DNA of 5,609 nt from CAKRHR01 sp964423195 (GTDB lineage Bacteria > Bacillota > Clostridia > Lachnospirales > Lachnospiraceae): positions 1-5,609 of the forward strand of contig CAYRDY010000114.1 of assembly GCA_964423195.1 (NCBI GenBank), in the 5' to 3' direction. The notes under the pieces were generated by a model. It did not search any database. It saw only the letters and a program-made list of their open reading frames with translations, and had not been told where the DNA came from. Below are positions 1-5,451 of this stretch, one piece after another. Position 1 is the stretch's first letter. Each line of letters begins with the position of its first letter. The position numbers and the translations under genes were made by a program.

Positions 1-15
1 GGCAAGCCTTCTTTA

Positions 16-83
16 AAAAAATTTAGTTGACAAATGCCAAAAAATTTAGTAAAATATATTTAATAATTTAATAGAATTTAATA
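16..83 (+). repeat. Short AT-rich direct repeats over promoter and transcription start
   Basis: The 12-mer AAAAAATTTAGT occurs at 16-27 and again at 39-50. One copy touches the first base of the -35 box and the other the first base of the -10 box, with a 23-nt period. Downstream, ATTTAATA occurs three times, at 58-65, 66-73 and 76-83, spanning the predicted start site and early leader. Such repeats could be binding sites for a regulator or could simply reflect low-complexity AT-rich DNA. No clear inverted-repeat operator was seen. Confidence 0.4.
27..55 (+). promoter_or_regulatory. Sigma-A type promoter of the sugar operon
   Basis: A perfect -35 box TTGACA (27-32) is followed after exactly 17 nt by TAAAAT (50-55), a 5/6 match to the -10 consensus. 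The predicted transcription start is near 62, giving a leader of about 65 nt before the isomerase start codon at 127. The surrounding DNA is strongly AT-rich, unlike the genes. This is the only good promoter seen upstream of the four-gene operon, so it probably drives all of it. No regulator gene is in the window, so the inducer is unknown. Confidence 0.8.
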
Positions 84-126
84 ACTATTCAACAACACAT
101 TTTAAATCAAGCAGGAGGTATTTTAA

Positions 127-1530
127 ATGAAGAAGGTTAAAATCGGCTTCGCGCCGACCAGAAGGAGTATTTTCAGCGCTCCGGACGCGATCAAGTATGC
201 CAATCTGACCAGAAAGAGGCTGGAAGAACTGGGCGTCGAGTTTGTGGACATCACGGACATCAATTCGGAGGGACTTTTCTATGACGAGGCCGACCGCGAG
301 AAGATTGAGGCGAAATTCCGCGCCAATGACGTGAAGGGCATTTTCTTCCCGCACTGCAATTTCGGCACGGAGTATGTCTGCGCGCGTCTGGCAAAAGATA
401 TGAATCTGCCGGTATTGTTGTGGGGGCCGCGCGACGAGCGCCCGGACGAGGATGGCGTTCGCCTGCGCGACAGCCAGTGCGGCCTGTTTGCCACGGGCAA
501 GGTGATGCGCCGCTTCAGGGTGCCGTTTACGTATATGACCAACTGCCGGCTGGAGGATGAGGCGTTTAAGAGAGGGATCTTCAATTTTCTGGCTGTGTGC
601 AATGTCGTCGACGTCTTCCGTCACACGCGCATCCTGCAGATCGGGCCGAGGCCGTTCGACTTCTGGTCCACGATGTGCAACGAGGGCGAGCTGCTTGAGA
701 AGTTCAATATCCAGCTTTCCCCGGTGCCCCTGGCCGAGCTGACGGAGACCATGAGTGATGTGAGGGAGAACCATAAGGGTGATGTCGATGCCGTCATCGC
801 CTACTGTCGCGAGAACATGAATATCTGCGTGACCCCGGATCAGCTGGAGACGGTGGCGGCCCTGAAAGTGGCGATGCGCAGGCTGGCCGACAAATATGGC
901 TGCAACGCGGGCGCCATCCAGTGCTGGAATGCCCTGCAGCAGGAGATCGGCATCATGCCGTGCGCGGCAAATTCCCTGTTGAATGAGGAGGGCTTCCCGC
1001 TGGTCTGCGAGACGGATATCCACGGCGCCATCACGGCCGTGCTCGTGGAGGCGGCCAGCCTGAAAGGGACGAGAAGCTTCTTTGCCGACTGGACCGTCAG
1101 GCACCCGGACAACGAAAACGGTGAATTGCTCCAGCACTGCGGCCCGTGGCCGATCTCCGTGGCCCAGGAGAAGCCGACCATCGGCTATCCCCTGGCCTTC
1201 GACTATCCGGGCGCGGTGGAGGCGCAGGCGAAATTCGGCGATATCACGCTGGCGCGCTTTGACGGCGACAACGGCGAGTATTCGATGCTGCTGGGCAACG
1301 CCAAGGGCATTGAGGGACCTTACACCAAGGGCACCTATCTTTGGGTTGAGGTTGCCAACTTAAAGCGCCTGGAGGCAAAACTGGTCGAGGGGCCGTACAT
1401 TCACCACTGTGTCGGCATCCATGAAAATGTCGTGCCGGTGCTGTATGAGGCGTGCAAATATATGGGCGTTTCGCCTGATCTGTACGATCCGGTGGAAGAA
1501 GAAGTGAAGGCTTATCTGAGAGGTGAGTGA
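127..1530 (+). CDS. L-fucose/L-arabinose isomerase family protein (aldose-ketose isomerase)
   Basis: This 467-residue cytoplasmic protein probably interconverts an aldose and its ketose with a divalent metal. It has a Rossmann-like N-terminal part (IGFAPTRRSIFSAPDA near residues 6-21) and a FucI/AraA-type C-terminal domain. Glu273 (QQEIG) and Asp297 (CETD) are 24 residues apart, the spacing I recall for the metal ligands Glu337 and Asp361 of E. coli FucI. His426 or His427 (YIHHCVG) would be the third ligand. It is shorter than classical FucI of about 590 residues, so a fucose assignment is not safe. The start is well set: AGGAGGT at 113-119 lies 7 nt before the ATG. It is the first gene of the operon, one base ahead of transketolase subunit N. 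Family membership is secure; the substrate, which could be D-arabinose, L-fucose, apiose or another aldose, is open. Confidence 0.85.
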   Translation: MKKVKIGFAPTRRSIFSAPDAIKYANLTRKRLEELGVEFVDITDINSEGLFYDEADREKIEAKFRANDVKGIFFPHCNFGTEYVCARLAKDMNLPVLLWGPRDERPDEDGVRLRDSQCGLFATGKVMRRFRVPFTYMTNCRLEDEAFKRGIFNFLAVCNVVDVFRHTRILQIGPRPFDFWSTMCNEGELLEKFNIQLSPVPLAELTETMSDVRENHKGDVDAVIAYCRENMNICVTPDQLETVAALKVAMRRLADKYGCNAGAIQCWNALQQEIGIMPCAANSLLNEEGFPLVCETDIHGAITAVLVEAASLKGTRSFFADWTVRHPDNENGELLQHCGPWPISVAQEKPTIGYPLAFDYPGAVEAQAKFGDITLARFDGDNGEYSMLLGNAKGIEGPYTKGTYLWVEVANLKRLEAKLVEGPYIHHCVGIHENVVPVLYEACKYMGVSPDLYDPVEEEVKAYLRGE

Positions 1531-1531
1531 A

Positions 1532-2365
1532 ATGAAAAGCAATCAGGAGCTGGCGCGGTTGGCTTTTAAGCTGCGCAAAGATGTGGTGGATATGGTCGTC
1601 GAGGGCAAGGGCGGCCACATCGGCGGCGATTTCAGCGTGATCGATACGCTGACAATGCTCTACTTTAAACATATGAATATTTCCCCGGAAAATATGGATG
1701 ATCCGGACAGGGATCGCTTTGTGCTGAGCAAGGGACATTCAGTCGAGGCCTACTATGCCGTGCTGGCGGAGAAGGGTTTCTTCCCGATCGGGGAGGTCAT
1801 CGAGAAATTTTCAAAATTCGGCACGAAATTTATCGGCCACCCGAACAACAAACTGCCGGGCATTGAGATGAATTCCGGATCCCTGGGCCATGGTCTGCCG
1901 GTGTGCGTCGGCATGGCGCTGGCGGGGAAGATGGACGGCCGGGATTACCGCGTCTACACGGTGATGGGCGACGGCGAGCTGGCTGAAGGGTCTGTCTGGG
2001 AGGGCGCGATGGCGGGCGGCCATTACAAGCTGGACAATCTCTGCGCGGTCGTTGATCGAAACCGGCTGCAGATCTCCGGATCCACGGAGAACGTGATGGC
2101 GCAGGACGACCAGGTCGAGCGCTGGTCGGCTTTCGGGTGGAATGTCCTCCAGGCCGAGGGCAACAACATGGACAGCCTGGACGCAGCATTTACGGCGGCA
2201 AAAGCCTGCAAGGGCAGGCCGACGGTGATTATCGCCAATACCACCAAGGGCTACGGCGCGTCCATCATGGAAAACAAAGCGGCATGGCATCATAAAGTGC
2301 CAACTCAGGAAGAATACGCGCAGATTGTTGCAGAATTAAAAAAACGTGAGGAGGCGCTGGCATGA
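1532..2365 (+). CDS. Transketolase, N-terminal (thiamine diphosphate-binding) subunit
   Basis: This 277-residue subunit corresponds to the first half of full-length transketolase and should bind thiamine diphosphate and Mg2+. Visible motifs are GHIGGDFS (28-35), LSKGHS (65-70), SGSLGHGLP (115-123) and the diphosphate-binding GDGELAEGSVWEG (146-158), which continues to VDRN (174-177). A conserved WHHKVP (252-257) lies near the end. I prefer the ATG at 1532 because AGGTGA (1521-1526) lies 5 nt upstream, overlapping the end of the isomerase gene. A GTG at 1523 would add three residues and overlap that gene by 8 nt. The stop overlaps the next start as ATGA (2362-2365), which implies translational coupling with the partner subunit. 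The enzyme transfers a two-carbon ketol unit from a ketose phosphate to an aldose. In this operon it may be a dedicated enzyme rather than the housekeeping pentose phosphate enzyme. Confidence 0.92.
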   Translation: MKSNQELARLAFKLRKDVVDMVVEGKGGHIGGDFSVIDTLTMLYFKHMNISPENMDDPDRDRFVLSKGHSVEAYYAVLAEKGFFPIGEVIEKFSKFGTKFIGHPNNKLPGIEMNSGSLGHGLPVCVGMALAGKMDGRDYRVYTVMGDGELAEGSVWEGAMAGGHYKLDNLCAVVDRNRLQISGSTENVMAQDDQVERWSAFGWNVLQAEGNNMDSLDAAFTAAKACKGRPTVIIANTTKGYGASIMENKAAWHHKVPTQEEYAQIVAELKKREEALA

Positions 2366-3294
2366 ATAAAATAGCGAACAAACAGGTCATTTGTGATGTC
2401 TTGATGGCACATGCCAGGGAGGATAAAGATATTGTGGTGCTGTGCAGCGATTCGAGGGGGAGCGGGTCCATGACGCCGTTTGCGGACAATTTTCCGCGGC
2501 AGTTTGTGGAGACCGGCATCGCCGAGCAGAATCTGGTGAGCATTTCCGCGGGGCTGGCAAAATGCGGAAAGAAACCTTTTGCCGTGTCCCCGGCGTGTTT
2601 TTTGACCACGAGGAGCTATGAGCAGGCAAAGATCGACTGCGCCTACTCGGACACGAACGTGAAGCTGATCGGCATCAGCGGCGGCATCAGCTACGGCTCA
2701 CTGGGCATGAGCCATCATTCCGTGCAGGATATCGCTGCCATGGCCGCGATCCCGAATATGCGCGTGTATCTGCCGAGCGACCGCTTTCAGACCGCGAAGC
2801 TGACGGAGGCGCTGCTGGCGGACAAAAAGACAGCCTATGTGCGCGTTGGGCGAAACGCGGTGGAAGATGTCTACAGTGAGGATCATGTGCCTTTCGAGAT
2901 GGACAAGGCCACAGTGATCGCAGAGGGCTCGGATGTGCTGATCGTGGCCTGCGGTGAGATGGTGGCTCCGGCCAAGGCGGCCGCGGAAATCCTGGCGGAA
3001 AAGGGTATTTCCGCCGGCGTGCTGGATATGTACTGTGTGAAACCGCTGGATGAGGCCACGCTGATAGCCAAGGCGCAAAATGTCCGAGCGGTGGTAACGG
3101 TCGAGGAGCATGCGCCGTTTGGCGGCCTGGGGTCGATGGTGAGCCAGGTCATCAGCCGCGAGTGCCCGCGCAGAGTTTACAATATGACGCTGCCGGACGC
3201 GCCGGTGATCTCAGGGACGTCAAAGGAAGTGTTTGAATATTACGGGCTGACCGGCGAGGGGATTGCCGCGAAAGCGGAGGAACTGCTGAGATAA
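2362..3294 (+). CDS. Transketolase, C-terminal (pyrimidine-binding) subunit
   Basis: This 310-residue subunit carries the pyrimidine-binding and C-terminal domains of transketolase and pairs with the product of the gene just upstream. The cofactor-activating glutamate is Glu55 in VETGIAEQNLVSISAGLA (49-66). Other family motifs are FLTTRSYEQAKID (80-92), GSLGMSHHSVQDIA (112-125) and, in the C-terminal domain, VEEHAPFGGLGS (247-258). GAGGAGG at 2348-2354 lies 7 nt before the ATG, and the start overlaps the preceding stop by 4 nt, fitting equal production of both subunits. Related 1-deoxyxylulose-5-phosphate synthase is a fused protein of about 600 residues, so the split layout and motifs favour transketolase. 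Substrate specificity cannot be read from the sequence. Its placement with an isomerase and kinase points to catabolism of one particular sugar. Confidence 0.92.
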   Translation: MNKIANKQVICDVLMAHAREDKDIVVLCSDSRGSGSMTPFADNFPRQFVETGIAEQNLVSISAGLAKCGKKPFAVSPACFLTTRSYEQAKIDCAYSDTNVKLIGISGGISYGSLGMSHHSVQDIAAMAAIPNMRVYLPSDRFQTAKLTEALLADKKTAYVRVGRNAVEDVYSEDHVPFEMDKATVIAEGSDVLIVACGEMVAPAKAAAEILAEKGISAGVLDMYCVKPLDEATLIAKAQNVRAVVTVEEHAPFGGLGSMVSQVISRECPRRVYNMTLPDAPVISGTSKEVFEYYGLTGEGIAAKAEELLR

Positions 3295-3297
3295 GGA

Positions 3298-3381
3298 ATG
3301 CGCCCGCGCGGGCGGGAGCCGTTTGCAAGGGAAAAGAAGATGTGCCCGCGCGGGCGGGAACAGCTTGCGCGGGCGAAAAGG
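3298..3381 (+). repeat. 42-nt GC-rich tandem duplication with palindromes
   Basis: The gap between the transketolase and kinase genes is mostly two imperfect 42-nt units, about 3298-3339 and 3340-3381. Each contains GCCCGCGCGGGCGGGA (3302-3317 and 3344-3359), in which GCCCGCGCGGGC is a perfect 12-nt palindrome. A partial third echo, GCGCGGGCG, lies at 3367-3375, with TTTGC/CTTGC and GAAAAG elements also shared between units. There is no T-run, so this is not an ordinary intrinsic terminator. It may form strong RNA hairpins that affect mRNA stability or kinase expression, or may be a copy of a dispersed genomic repeat. The GC content is far above that of the other spacers. Confidence 0.75.
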
Positions 3382-3403
3382 CGTTTCAAAAAGGAGTAAG
3401 TTT

Positions 3404-4879
3404 ATGGATAGGGATTATATCATCGGCATCGACCAGAGCACGCAGGGGACGAAGGCGCTGCTCTTTGACGGCGCCGGGCATCTGGTCGGGCGTGCGGATA
3501 TGCCTCATCGGCAGATCATCAGCGGCGAGGGCTGGGTCTCCCACGATATGGACGAGATTTACCGGAACACGGTGGCCGTAGTGCGCAGTCTCCTTGAAAA
3601 GACCGGGACGGATGCCGCGCGGATCGCGGGTCTGGGTATCAGCAATCAGCGCGAGACGACATGTATGTGGGATCGGCGCACGGGGAAGCCGGTCGATCAC
3701 GCCATTGTCTGGCAGTGCAGCAGGGCGAAGAATATCGAGGAGCGCATCGGCGCCCTAGGCTATGGAGAGATGATCGCAAGGTCGACAGGCATCCCTCTGT
3801 CCGCCTATTATCCGGCCTGCAAAATGGCCTGGCTTAAAGAGGCGCATCCGGAGGTTTCCCTCGATGACGGGATAGGCTTTGGCACCATCGATGCGTGGCT
3901 GATTTACAAGCTGACGGAGGATCATGCCTTTAAGACGGATTACTCCAACGCGTCGCGGACGCAGCTTTTCAACCTCGAAACGCTGCAGTGGGATGAGAAC
4001 CTGTGCGGGATCTTTGGCATCCCTGTTGACGCGCTGCCGCAGGTGTGCGATTCCGACAGCCTCTTCGGCTATACGACGATGGAGGGATTGTTTGAGGAGG
4101 CGATCCCGATCCACGCGGCGCTTGGGGATTCCCACGGGGCGCTGTTCGGCCAGGGCTGCCACAGCGCGGGCATGATCAAGGCCACCTACGGCACCGGCTC
4201 ATCGCTGATGATGAATATCGGGGATCGACCGATTTTTTCAACACACGGCATCGCCACATCGCTGGCGTGGCGGATGGGCGGCCGCGCGGAATATGTGCTG
4301 GAGGGCAATCTCAATTACACCGGCGCGGTCATTACCTGGCTGAAAGACGACCTGAAAATGATCAGTTCGCCGGGCGAGAGCGGCATTTTGGCGGCGGCAG
4401 CCAATCCTGACGACCGCACCTATCTGGTGCCGGCATTTTCCGGGCTTGGCGCGCCGTACTGGGATTCGGACGCCGTGGCCATGTTTTACGGCATGAGCCG
4501 CACCACCCGCCGGGAGGAGCTCGTGAAGGCGGCGCTGGAGTCGATCGCCTACCAGATCACCGACCTGGTGGAGGCGATGGCGCAGGACACGGGCATTGAT
4601 ATCGACGAGGTGCGCGTGGACGGTGGGCCGACGCACAATGAGTGGCTGATGCAGTTCCAGAGCGATATGCTGCAAAAGAAGGTGGCCATCCCGCCTTATG
4701 AGGAACTCTCAGGCATCGGAGCCGCCTATGCGGCAGGCATCGCCATCGGATTGTATGACAGGGAAAAACTGTTCGCGGATGTGCGGCGCAGCGTCTACAC
4801 GCCGAAAATGCCCGCACACGCCAGAGACGCGAAATACGCCGGCTGGAAAAATGCCGTGGGGAGAGTACTGCGGAAATGA
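3404..4879 (+). CDS. FGGY-family carbohydrate kinase, glycerol kinase-like
   Basis: This 491-residue cytoplasmic kinase should transfer phosphate from ATP to a sugar or polyol. Motifs in order are the N-terminal phosphate loop GIDQSTQGTKALLFD (8-22), ISNQRETT (79-86), VWQCSRA (102-108), GTIDAWLIYKLT (160-171), TDYSNASRTQLFN (178-190), the catalytic-base region GDSHGALFGQG (241-251, base Asp242), TYGTGSS (261-267) and the C-terminal FGGY signature around DGGPTHNEWLMQFQSDML (406-423). Positions matching the glycerol-binding residues of E. coli GlpK are kept (Arg83, Glu84, Trp103, Tyr135, Asp242). The GlpK Asp-Gln pair becomes Asp242-Ser243, and GTGCF becomes GTGSS. Glycerol itself is therefore not the likeliest substrate here. 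AAGGAG at 3391-3396 sits 7 nt before the ATG. The same frame is open for 27 codons further upstream, through the GC-rich repeat, but those lack a good binding site. It most likely phosphorylates the ketose made by the operon's isomerase. Confidence 0.88.
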   Translation: MDRDYIIGIDQSTQGTKALLFDGAGHLVGRADMPHRQIISGEGWVSHDMDEIYRNTVAVVRSLLEKTGTDAARIAGLGISNQRETTCMWDRRTGKPVDHAIVWQCSRAKNIEERIGALGYGEMIARSTGIPLSAYYPACKMAWLKEAHPEVSLDDGIGFGTIDAWLIYKLTEDHAFKTDYSNASRTQLFNLETLQWDENLCGIFGIPVDALPQVCDSDSLFGYTTMEGLFEEAIPIHAALGDSHGALFGQGCHSAGMIKATYGTGSSLMMNIGDRPIFSTHGIATSLAWRMGGRAEYVLEGNLNYTGAVITWLKDDLKMISSPGESGILAAAANPDDRTYLVPAFSGLGAPYWDSDAVAMFYGMSRTTRREELVKAALESIAYQITDLVEAMAQDTGIDIDEVRVDGGPTHNEWLMQFQSDMLQKKVAIPPYEELSGIGAAYAAGIAIGLYDREKLFADVRRSVYTPKMPAHARDAKYAGWKNAVGRVLRK

Positions 4880-4952
4880 TTGGGGAGATCTGAATTTCTT
4901 TTTTTCTGATTGTGATCAAAGTTCTGTATTGAGGAGTATTTGCCACTTTTGG

Positions 4953-4989
4953 AGCGAAAAAGGGAGCCATCATTGGCTCCTTTTTCGCT
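4953..4989 (+). terminator. Intrinsic terminator of the sugar operon, possibly bidirectional
   Basis: A long inverted repeat has its arms at 4953-4968 and 4975-4989, with a 6-nt loop ATCATT and one bulged G. The GC-rich inner stem is GGAGCC/GGCTCC, followed by TTTTT. A matching A-run precedes the 5' arm, so the same structure could also stop transcription arriving on the minus strand. It begins 73 nt after the kinase stop codon, and there is no other gene between, so it marks the operon end. Confidence 0.88.
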
Positions 4990-5102
4990 GATAATGCCTT
5001 GCTTTTCCAGTTATTATTCGGCCTGCAGCTTTTTGATGATATGTACCTACCCTTATGACATTCCCGCGCGGCGTGGCTCCATCGTTGCGCAAAAGATGAC
5101 AA

Positions 5103-5258
5103 TTAACGAAATGGATTCAGTTTAGCGATTCCACAGAAAAGGAAAACAGAACCGAATACCAAAAAGAATATACCCAAAGGTACAATGTCGTACAGGAAAT
5201 TCAAAGCTGGTTTATTCCCAACTTTATTCCCAACTTTATTTCCAATTTTTATTTCCAA
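5103..5258 (-). CDS. Doubtful small membrane-protein frame with VGNK repeats
   Basis: A 51-codon minus-strand frame could start at TTG (5258) and ends at TAA (5103-5105). Residues 5-16 repeat I/V-GNK three times because of the 12-nt DNA repeat, and residues 25-45 form one hydrophobic helix (IVPLGIFFLVFGSVFLFCGIA), ending KLNPFR. No Shine-Dalgarno sequence is visible, and an in-frame stop lies just upstream at 5265-5267. One extra T at 5247 shifts the first repeat copy out of frame. It may be the tail of a decayed gene, a real small membrane protein, or chance. I do not recognise a family. Confidence 0.15.
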   Translation of the reverse strand: MEIKIGNKVGNKVGNKPALNFLYDIVPLGIFFLVFGSVFLFCGIAKLNPFR

Positions 5259-5259
5259 C
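5211..5259. repeat. Four tandem copies of a 12-nt repeat
   Basis: TTTATTCCCAAC occurs at 5211-5222 and 5223-5234. It is followed by the variants TTTATTTCCAAT (5235-5246) and, after one extra T, TTTATTTCCAAC (5248-5259), and then a degraded TTTGTTTATTT. In one minus-strand frame the unit encodes VGNK and in a plus-strand frame LFPT, so protein repeats, a replication-slippage microsatellite or protein-binding iterons are all possible. The plus frame 5185-5334 (49 codons) has only a weak AAAGG ahead of it and is not annotated as a gene. Confidence 0.8.
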
Positions 5260-5303
5260 TTTGTTTATTTAGAGCAGAAGATAAATTTTTTATTTGAATT
5301 AGC

Positions 5304-5332
5304 TTGCAAAACAGAGAATTTTTTCGTATCAT
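5304..5332 (+). promoter_or_regulatory. Predicted promoter of a short transcript
   Basis: TTGCAA (5304-5309, 4/6 to the -35 consensus) and TATCAT (5327-5332, 5/6 to the -10 consensus) are separated by an ideal 17 nt in AT-rich DNA. Transcription would start near 5339. The first signal downstream is a strong terminator about 80 nt away, not a well-started gene. Confidence 0.5.
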
Positions 5333-5338
5333 AGGAGT

Positions 5339-5427
5339 GTACTGGCAGTGGGGGAATCCCCTGTCTGCTTAGGGAAGGAGAGAAAGGGCGAACTGTTGAG
5401 ATCGTTGAGTTGTCCTTTCTTTTTTTC
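5339..5427 (+). ncRNA. Putative short structured RNA or leader
   Basis: About 89 nt lie between the predicted start and the end of the terminator. The 5' part can fold as GCAG (5345-5348) with CTGC (5365-5368), enclosing a GGGG/CCCC stem with a tiny loop (5350-5361). A purine-rich stretch AGGGAAGGAGAGAAAGGG (5371-5388) then runs into the terminator hairpin. It matches no riboswitch or RNA family I can recognise. It could be a free small RNA or an attenuating leader of the frame at 5452. Extent and existence are inferred from the promoter and terminator only. Confidence 0.35.
5381..5427 (+). terminator. Intrinsic terminator before the toxin-antitoxin-like frame
   Basis: AGAAAGGGCGAACT (5381-5394) pairs with AGTTGTCCTTTCT (5408-5420), giving about 13 pairs with one bulged G and one G-U. 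The loop is 13 nt (5395-5407) and is followed by a run of seven T (5420-5426). It lies 25 nt ahead of the ATG at 5452, so that frame would be expressed only by readthrough or from another promoter. Confidence 0.75.
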
Positions 5428-5451
5428 TGTGTCCATCATACAGTGGACGGT

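Larger units (their letters stand above)
4880..5451. other. Intergenic region without a convincing protein gene
   Basis: After the kinase this stretch contains a T-rich run (4897-4905), the operon terminator, a possible decayed minus-strand coding tail, the 12-nt tandem repeats and a promoter-RNA-terminator unit. On the minus strand, VHIIKKLQAE followed by TAATAA (5046-5011) ends 21 nt before the terminator, where a convergent gene would be expected to end. That frame is closed by TAG immediately upstream. A neighbouring frame reads DGATPRGNVIRVGTY just before it, so one frameshift could join the two. I do not recognise this protein. From about 5100 to 5330 the DNA is distinctly AT-rich. A 61-codon plus-strand frame (4940-5125) overlaps the terminator and is not credible. 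Confidence 0.6.

Noticed and set aside
85..1137. A 350-codon open frame on the minus strand
   Set aside because: It lies wholly opposite the well-supported isomerase gene and its leader, has no recognisable motif or ribosome binding site, and such frames arise from third-position GC bias.
3323..3403. A 27-residue N-terminal extension of the kinase
   Set aside because: It would translate the GC-rich repeat and has no good ribosome binding site, while AAGGAG sits 7 nt before the ATG at 3404, where the typical FGGY N-terminus begins.
4907..4918. TGATTGTGATCA, an imperfect palindrome that could be read as a catabolite-control site
   Set aside because: It lies after the last operon gene and before the terminator, with no promoter nearby, so a regulatory role is unsupported.
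4557..5102. A 181-codon minus-strand frame covering the kinase end and the terminator
   Set aside because: Most of it is antisense to conserved kinase sequence, and its start region has no recognisable protein similarity.
5181..5334. A 49-codon plus-strand frame starting at 5185, with LFPT repeats
   Set aside because: Only a weak AAAGG at poor spacing precedes it, the repeats are explained by the DNA tandem repeat, and it overlaps the predicted promoter at its end.
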